A DNA stretch of 64,000 nt. Origin: Tellurirhabdus rosea (GTDB taxonomy: Bacteria; Bacteroidota; Bacteroidia; Cytophagales; Spirosomataceae). The notes under the pieces were generated by a model. That model was given only the letters and a program-made list of their open reading frames with translations. It did no database searches and had not been told where the DNA came from. Below are positions 60,017 to 64,000 of this stretch, piece after piece. Made by a program: the position numbers and the translations under genes. Position 1 is the stretch's first letter. Each line of letters opens with the position of its first letter. Where the stretch lies: the NCBI RefSeq assembly GCF_026278345.1, contig NZ_CP111085.1, positions 2,869,501 to 2,933,500 on the forward strand. Direction: 5' to 3'.

Positions 60017-61021
60017 ATGATCCCGAAATACGTTTCTCTCGTCCTTGCCGCCTCGCTGCTGGTGGCTTCGTGCAAAAGCGACAACAAGCAGAACCAGCAG
60101 GAAAGCGCGGAGTCGAAAAGCGCGGCCGAACTGGTGAAAACACCGGATTTCAACGCCGACTCGGCCTATGCCTACGTGGATGCTCAGGTGGCCTTTGGTC
60201 CGCGCGTGCCCAATACGGAAGCCCACCGCCGCGCCGGGGATTACCTGATTGCCAAACTGAAGCAGCTCGGCGCGACCGTCACCGTTCAGGAGTTTAAGGC
60301 CACGACCTACGACGGCAAGACGCTGAACAGCCGCAACATCATCGGCAGCCTCAACCCGCAGGCGGCCAAGCGCATTCTGCTGGCTTCGCACTGGGACAGC
60401 CGCCCGTTTGCCGATAACGACACGACCGCCGCCGACCGCAAAAAGCCGGTTCCCGGTGCCAACGACGGGGCCAGCGGGGTGGGCGTGCTGCTCGAACTCG
60501 CCCGCAGCATCCAGCAGGGCAACATCAAGCCGACCGTGGGCATCGACCTTATTTTCTTCGACGCCGAAGACTGGGGCAACAGCGAACTGGCGAAGGACGA
60601 ATACGGCGGCTTCTGCCTCGGCTCGCGCCACTGGGCGGCCAACAAGCACCAGCCCAATTATACCGCTTATTACGGTGTACTGCTCGACATGGTCGGGGCT
60701 CAGAACGCCACATTTTTCAAGGAAGGAAACTCCATGCAGTACGCGCCTTCCATCGTGAATCAGATCTGGCAAACGGCCAGCGATATGGGCTACAGCCAGT
60801 ACTTTGTCGACCAGTTGGGGTCAGCCATTACCGACGACCACGTGCCGGTCAACACGATTGCCAAAATCCCGATGATCGACATCATCCATACGCAGCCGGG
60901 TACGGGCGCTTTCTTCCCGCACTGGCATACGGACACGGACAACATGGCGCCGATCGACCGGGCGACGCTGAAAGCCGTCGGACAGGTGCTGCTGCAGACG
61001 CTGTACCGGGAAAATCAGTAG
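60017..61021 (+). CDS. M28-family lipoprotein, probable glutaminyl-peptide cyclotransferase
   Basis: 334 residues. Lipoprotein signal with lipobox LLVASC, so anchored to the envelope. Zinc-binding core of the M28/QC group: LLASHWDSRPFADNDTT, PGANDGASGVGVLLELAR, DLIFFDAEDWGNSE, and GTGAFFPHWHTDTDNM with a His ligand. The sequence GANDGASGVGVLLE with DAEDWG is that of bacterial glutaminyl cyclases, which form N-terminal pyroglutamate on exported proteins, rather than aminopeptidases. It follows cysS by 47 bases. Confidence 0.82.
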   Translation: MIPKYVSLVLAASLLVASCKSDNKQNQQESAESKSAAELVKTPDFNADSAYAYVDAQVAFGPRVPNTEAHRRAGDYLIAKLKQLGATVTVQEFKATTYDGKTLNSRNIIGSLNPQAAKRILLASHWDSRPFADNDTTAADRKKPVPGANDGASGVGVLLELARSIQQGNIKPTVGIDLIFFDAEDWGNSELAKDEYGGFCLGSRHWAANKHQPNYTAYYGVLLDMVGAQNATFFKEGNSMQYAPSIVNQIWQTASDMGYSQYFVDQLGSAITDDHVPVNTIAKIPMIDIIHTQPGTGAFFPHWHTDTDNMAPIDRATLKAVGQVLLQTLYRENQ

Positions 61022-61023
61022 TT

Positions 61024-61125
61024 ATTGAATGAACAATGAAGAATTAACAATGAATATTTTAAGATTTCGCCGCCACCTGATTCAGACTCTTTTCATTATT
61101 CATTGTGCGTTATTCATTCAATCCT
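61024..61125. repeat. Intergenic palindrome (locus H) that codes for a signal peptide
   Basis: Left arm 61024-61056 (TATTGAATGAACAATG...) and right arm 61091-61125 (TTTCATTATTCATTG...TTCATTCAATCC) are imperfect inverses. The right arm is read as the hydrophobic IIHCALFIQSC of the next lipoprotein. Confidence 0.7.
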
Positions 61126-61457
61126 GCTCGGCTCCGGATAAACTCGGCAATCTTGATCTCGTCAAATGGCGCAACGACCGGGGCGGCTGTAAAGGCGACC
61201 GGCTGACGCAGGTAGCCAATCTGAAGGCCGTCCGCGAACAGCTGAAGGGCGAAATGGCCAACAACATCAACAGCATCCTCGGTCGCCCGGACATTAATCA
61301 ACTCGACGACCGCAACCAGAAATACTACGTCTATTTTCTGGAAAAAGGCCCCCATTGCGAAGACCGGAAACTAAAGTCCGAGGCGCAGTCGGTCGCTTTA
61401 CGAATCAGCGCCATCGGGCTGGTGACGGAAGTGACCTTTCAGCGGGGCGAGCCGTAG
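61050..61457 (+). CDS. Small lipoprotein of unknown function
   Basis: 135 residues from ATG 61050 (another ATG at 61029 lies within the repeat). Signal with lipobox FIQSC; mature domain GCKGDRLTQVANLKAVREQLKGEMANNINSILGRPDINQLDDRNQKYYVYFLEKG. The order 'short helix, ILGxPD, NQKYYVYFLEKGxxC' resembles the SmpA/BamE-type small beta-alpha fold. Unrecognised at family level. The signal peptide is made from palindrome sequence, while the mature part has normal codon use. Confidence 0.7.
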   Translation: MNILRFRRHLIQTLFIIHCALFIQSCSAPDKLGNLDLVKWRNDRGGCKGDRLTQVANLKAVREQLKGEMANNINSILGRPDINQLDDRNQKYYVYFLEKGPHCEDRKLKSEAQSVALRISAIGLVTEVTFQRGEP

Positions 61458-61486
61458 AGTAGTCTGAACCACGCGGCGGACCGTCG

Positions 61487-61567
61487 GGATTACACAGATT
61501 AGGGGATTAACTAAGATGTTCCTATTGAAGCGAAGCATCACAGTTAATCCTCTAATCTGCGTAATCC
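61487..61567. repeat. Intergenic palindrome (locus I), GGATTACGCAGATTAG type
   Basis: Arms 61487-61512 and 61542-61567 are complementary over 26 bases with two mismatches. It sits between the convergent lipoprotein and nadD genes. Confidence 0.88.
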
Positions 61568-61580
61568 AAGTTCAGAAGAT

Positions 61581-62153
61581 TCAGAAGTAATATTTCTTCC
61601 GTTCAATCATCTCCTCTACGACTTCCGGCACCAGGTACCGGATGGACCGGTTGGCTTTCAGACTCTCGCGGATAAACGTCGCGGAGATATCCAGCAGCGG
61701 GGCCGGAATAAACTTGATATTAGGATGCTGTTCCAGCGGACTTGCTTCGCTGTTGGGGCGCGGGTAAACGTACAGACCGTAGTACTCCAGAATCTGTTCG
61801 TGATTCTTCCAGTTGGGAAACTGGGCCAGATTGTCGCCGCCGATGATGAGCCTGAACGTATGCTGCGGAAACTTTTCGGAGAGCCGGGTCAGCGTATCAA
61901 TCGTGTAGCTGGGGCGCGGCATGGAAAACTCAATATCGGTCGCCTTCAGCCTCGCGTTGTCGGCAATGGCCCGCTCGACCATATCCAGCCGGTCGAACTC
62001 GTGCAGCAGGCTTTTGTTTTTCTTGAACGGATTCTGGGGAGAAACCACAAACCAGACCTGCTCCAGATCCGTCGCGGTAGCCATCGTATTGGCAATGATC
62101 AGATGCCCGACATGAATGGGATTGAAGGAGCCAAAGAAGAGACCGACGTTCAT
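61581..62153 (-). CDS. nadD: Nicotinate-nucleotide adenylyltransferase
   Basis: 190 residues from ATG 62153 (MNVGLFFGSFNPIHVGHL); the open frame upstream is translated repeat. Nucleotidyltransferase motifs GSFNPIHVGH (HxGH), IGGDNLAQFPNWKN, and the ISATFIRESLKANRSIRYLVP with the ISSTxxR-type signature. Makes NaAD from nicotinate mononucleotide and ATP. Likely in one unit with gmk, which lies upstream on the same strand. Confidence 0.96.
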   Translation of the reverse strand: MNVGLFFGSFNPIHVGHLIIANTMATATDLEQVWFVVSPQNPFKKNKSLLHEFDRLDMVERAIADNARLKATDIEFSMPRPSYTIDTLTRLSEKFPQHTFRLIIGGDNLAQFPNWKNHEQILEYYGLYVYPRPNSEASPLEQHPNIKFIPAPLLDISATFIRESLKANRSIRYLVPEVVEEMIERKKYYF

Positions 62154-62176
62154 GAGAGGTATGAGCTGTAAGGTAT

Positions 62177-62244
62177 AAGGTATGAGGTAAGAAGTAGGAG
62201 GTGCCACCAATCGGTCAAACCTCATACTTCCTACCTCATACCTC
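62177..62244. repeat. Intergenic palindrome (locus J), GGTATGAGG words
   Basis: Arms 62177-62202 and 62219-62244 match over 26 bases with about three mismatches; each is an iteration of GGTATGAGGTA/GGAAGTATGA. The right arm reaches the gmk stop codon. Lies between gmk and nadD. Confidence 0.85.
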
Positions 62245-62842
62245 AAATTACCGTGGCTTGTGCCGGAATTTTATCTTCCTGTAAAAATTCGTCAACCAGT
62301 TTCTGGGCTTTGGTAAATGCCTCTTCCAGGTTGTCGTTGACCAGAATGACGTCGAACTGGTCCTGAAAACTCATTTCGAAGTGTACCTTGAAAAGCCGTT
62401 TGGACAGGCTGTCCTCCGTTTCGGTGCCGCGGGCCATCAGGCGTTGCTTCAGCGTTTCCTCGTCTGGTACTTTGACAAAAATAGCCAGGGCGCGGTCGCC
62501 GTAATATTCCTTGAGCTTGAGGCCGCCTTTCACATCCACGTCGAAAAGGACGTGTTTGCCTGTACTCCAGACCCGTTCGATCTCTGATTTCAGCGTGCCG
62601 TAGAACGCACCGACGTATACCTCTTCCCACTCGACAAACTCGTGATTGTCGATTCTCTCTTTGAATTCTTCCGGGCTGAGAAAGTAATAGTCTTTTCCGT
62701 TCTGTTCCGAGCGGCCCCGGCGGTCGCGGGTGCAGGCGGAGATGGAAAAGCCAAGATTCGAATTGGTTTGAAGCAGATGGCGGACAATGGTCGTTTTGCC
62801 CGAACCGGACGGAGCCGAAAAGATGATTAATTTACCTTCCAA
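62243..62842 (-). CDS. gmk: Guanylate kinase
   Basis: 199 residues. P-loop [22 protein letters not shown], the GMP-binding region [23 protein letters not shown] and the family signature [19 protein letters not shown]. Phosphorylates GMP to GDP. Ten bases after the previous gene on the same strand; coupled to nadD across palindrome J. Confidence 0.97.
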   Translation of the reverse strand: MEGKLIIFSAPSGSGKTTIVRHLLQTNSNLGFSISACTRDRRGRSEQNGKDYYFLSPEEFKERIDNHEFVEWEEVYVGAFYGTLKSEIERVWSTGKHVLFDVDVKGGLKLKEYYGDRALAIFVKVPDEETLKQRLMARGTETEDSLSKRLFKVHFEMSFQDQFDVILVNDNLEEAFTKAQKLVDEFLQEDKIPAQATVI

Positions 62843-62851
62843 AACGGTGAG

Positions 62852-63154
62852 TTAAGGGATTGACAATTGGGATTTGATGGCGGCGGCAACCTTATCAGGG
62901 CAGCACTTTTTCTCCATTTTACCCTGAAGCGCTTCTTTAATGCATTTCTCCAGTTTGTACATTTCGATGCATGGGCGGCAAACATCCATGTTTAACCTGA
63001 AATGCTCCATTTCCTCCTGCGTGGCCCCGCCGTCCAGAATAGCCTGAATCCGTTTCAGACATTCTGACTGATGCTCACAATGCTCTTTCATAGGGGCCGT
63101 TTCCTGCTTGCCTTCTTCACCGACCGAAGTGGATGGATGTAATGAACCCGACAT
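62852..63154 (-). CDS. Putative zinc-binding anti-sigma factor
   Basis: 100 residues with no membrane helix. The order HCEHQSECLKR, HFRLNMDVCRPCIEMYKLEKCIK and KKCCPDK carries the H-x3-C-x2-C of ZAS anti-sigma domains (HFRLNMDVCRPC). It follows the ECF sigma gene by about 85 bases on the same strand, the usual order. It may bind that sigma factor in the cytosol and respond to redox or metals. A second ATG 21 residues in (MKEHCEHQ) is an alternative start. Confidence 0.75.
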   Translation of the reverse strand: MSGSLHPSTSVGEEGKQETAPMKEHCEHQSECLKRIQAILDGGATQEEMEHFRLNMDVCRPCIEMYKLEKCIKEALQGKMEKKCCPDKVAAAIKSQLSIP

Positions 63155-63239
63155 TGGAAAAGTTTAATTTATTCCAAAAATAATTACACAATTAAGCTGT
63201 TGCCCTGATAACCAATTGGTAACGATAAAAAGTTTCCGG

Positions 63240-63839
63240 TTAGTCGTCATTTTTTGAATATCCCATTGAAGCGGCGTAATCACGAAGTTTTTCTTTCAGA
63301 AGATTACGGGCCCGGTGCAGTCGTGAGCGTACTGTACCGATGGGAATATCCAGAATTTTGGCCATTTCTTCATAAGTGAATCCTTCGATATCACAAAGAA
63401 TAATGACCGTCCGGAAATCGACGGGCAGGGAATTTAGTGCGGTGGCCACTTCGTCTCCGATGAGGTCCTGCACGGTCTCGGCCCGAAGATCGACGGTATG
63501 TTCCGTCTCAGCATCTTCAGAATTGTAGGTTGTCTCTACATCCTGATAATCAACTTTTGCCGGTTCTTTACTCTTTTTCCGATAATCGTTGATGAAGCTG
63601 TTCTTCAGAATCCGGAACAACCATGCTTTGGCGTTAGTTCCCTGTTCAAAAGAGGTGATGAAGCGAAAAGCTTTTAAATAGGTATCCTGAACAAGGTCAT
63701 TGGCATCGTCCTCATCCATGGTCAACCGGAAGGCAAAGTTGTACATGGAATCAATATGCGGCATGAATTCCTTGTTGAATACCTGATACTTCTGCTCATC
63801 GGTATATCCCTGAAGCTGCGTATCCTGCGTATCTGACAT
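63240..63839 (-). CDS. ECF-type RNA polymerase sigma factor
   Basis: 199 residues from ATG 63839 (MSDTQD); an ATG 24 bases earlier is possible. Region 2: HIDSMYNFAFRLTMDEDDANDLVQDTYLKAFRFI and AKAWLFRILKNSFINDYRKK. Acidic linker. Region 4: LNSLPVDFRTVIILCDIEGFTYEEMAKILDIPIGTVRSRLHRARNLL. RpoE-like. It is paired with the downstream ZAS-type protein. The promoter should lie in 63840-64000, where nothing else was seen. Confidence 0.94.
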   Translation of the reverse strand: MSDTQDTQLQGYTDEQKYQVFNKEFMPHIDSMYNFAFRLTMDEDDANDLVQDTYLKAFRFITSFEQGTNAKAWLFRILKNSFINDYRKKSKEPAKVDYQDVETTYNSEDAETEHTVDLRAETVQDLIGDEVATALNSLPVDFRTVIILCDIEGFTYEEMAKILDIPIGTVRSRLHRARNLLKEKLRDYAASMGYSKNDD

Positions 63840-64000
63840 AATTTCGGGCATATGAGTCATCAATTTACGACTGGTTCGGAAACGCTCATTTCACAATGAT
63901 CCTGCGTTGCCTGGTCTTGTATATACGAGTAAAACGGACCGCCGGTTGCTCTCAAAAGCTTATTTAATGGATAAGACAAAAACGAACCGGAATGTTTGGG

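Noticed and set aside
242-62244. CRISPR arrays
   Set aside because: The repeats seen are paired inverted arms with iterated words, not evenly spaced direct repeats with unique spacers; no cas gene is present.
61581-62246. Longer nadD and nuoL proteins starting in the upstream repeats
   Set aside because: The extra N-termini are translated palindrome words (for instance TSYLIPYTLQLIPL) and the family start motifs begin at the internal Met.

Overview
The window comes from a chromosome of a Bacteroidota bacterium, most likely of the Cytophagales (Spirosoma/Larkinella/Rudanella-like). The reasons are the type IX secretion genes porU-porV, a TonB receptor with a carboxypeptidase-regulatory N-domain, DUF4369-thioredoxin and Uma2 proteins, -7 promoter boxes of the form TAnnTTTG, and crtI-crtB next to a proteorhodopsin-family gene. 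Genus is inference only; no rRNA or tRNA gene was seen.

Layout. 1-9.1 kb: end of an OmpA-like gene, a Cys-motif protein, a 1009-aa Asp-box (BNR/VPS10-like) protein, a serine hydrolase, a sugar-nucleotide-type dehydratase and a TonB-dependent receptor. 9.4-10.0 kb: a small ECF sigma factor. 10,079-29,882: an integrated element of about 19.8 kb, flanked by a 21-bp direct repeat. 29.9-33.5 kb: crtI, crtB and rhodopsin. 33.6-41.8 kb: gatB, a TlpA-like thioredoxin, proC, a Uma2 protein, purB, and glpF-glpK. 41.9-48.9 kb: an exonuclease, nuoK-L-M-N and a GtrA-like protein. 49-56 kb: a small lipoprotein, a SprT-like protein, porU-porV and an M16-like protein. 56-64 kb: a PfkB kinase, a GNAT-like protein, cysS, an M28/glutaminyl-cyclase-like lipoprotein, nadD, gmk, and an ECF sigma factor with its putative anti-sigma factor.

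The element is the main find. It carries a tyrosine integrase (split by an IS3-family insertion with a 4-bp target duplication), an IS256-family copy, a divergent repressor/Cro-like switch, a rolling-circle HUH Rep, SSB, and then a one-directional train of about 16 mostly small genes. Nearly every late product has one transmembrane segment next to a Lys/Arg cluster. A peptidoglycan hydrolase, a secreted beta-helix spike-like protein and a DUF1353 protein are also encoded. I see no terminase, portal, tail, tape-measure, Zot-type ATPase or relaxase/T4SS gene. This looks like a provirus of an unrecognised tailless (membrane-containing or filamentous-like) lineage replicating by a rolling circle. 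The integration site is the intrinsic terminator of the ECF sigma gene; the insertion rebuilds that terminator and separates the sigma gene from crtI-crtB-rhodopsin.

A second theme is a family of large imperfect intergenic palindromes (at least ten loci). Their arms are built from iterated 7-9-base words that differ between loci but keep one architecture. Some reach into gene starts and create false or real N-termini.
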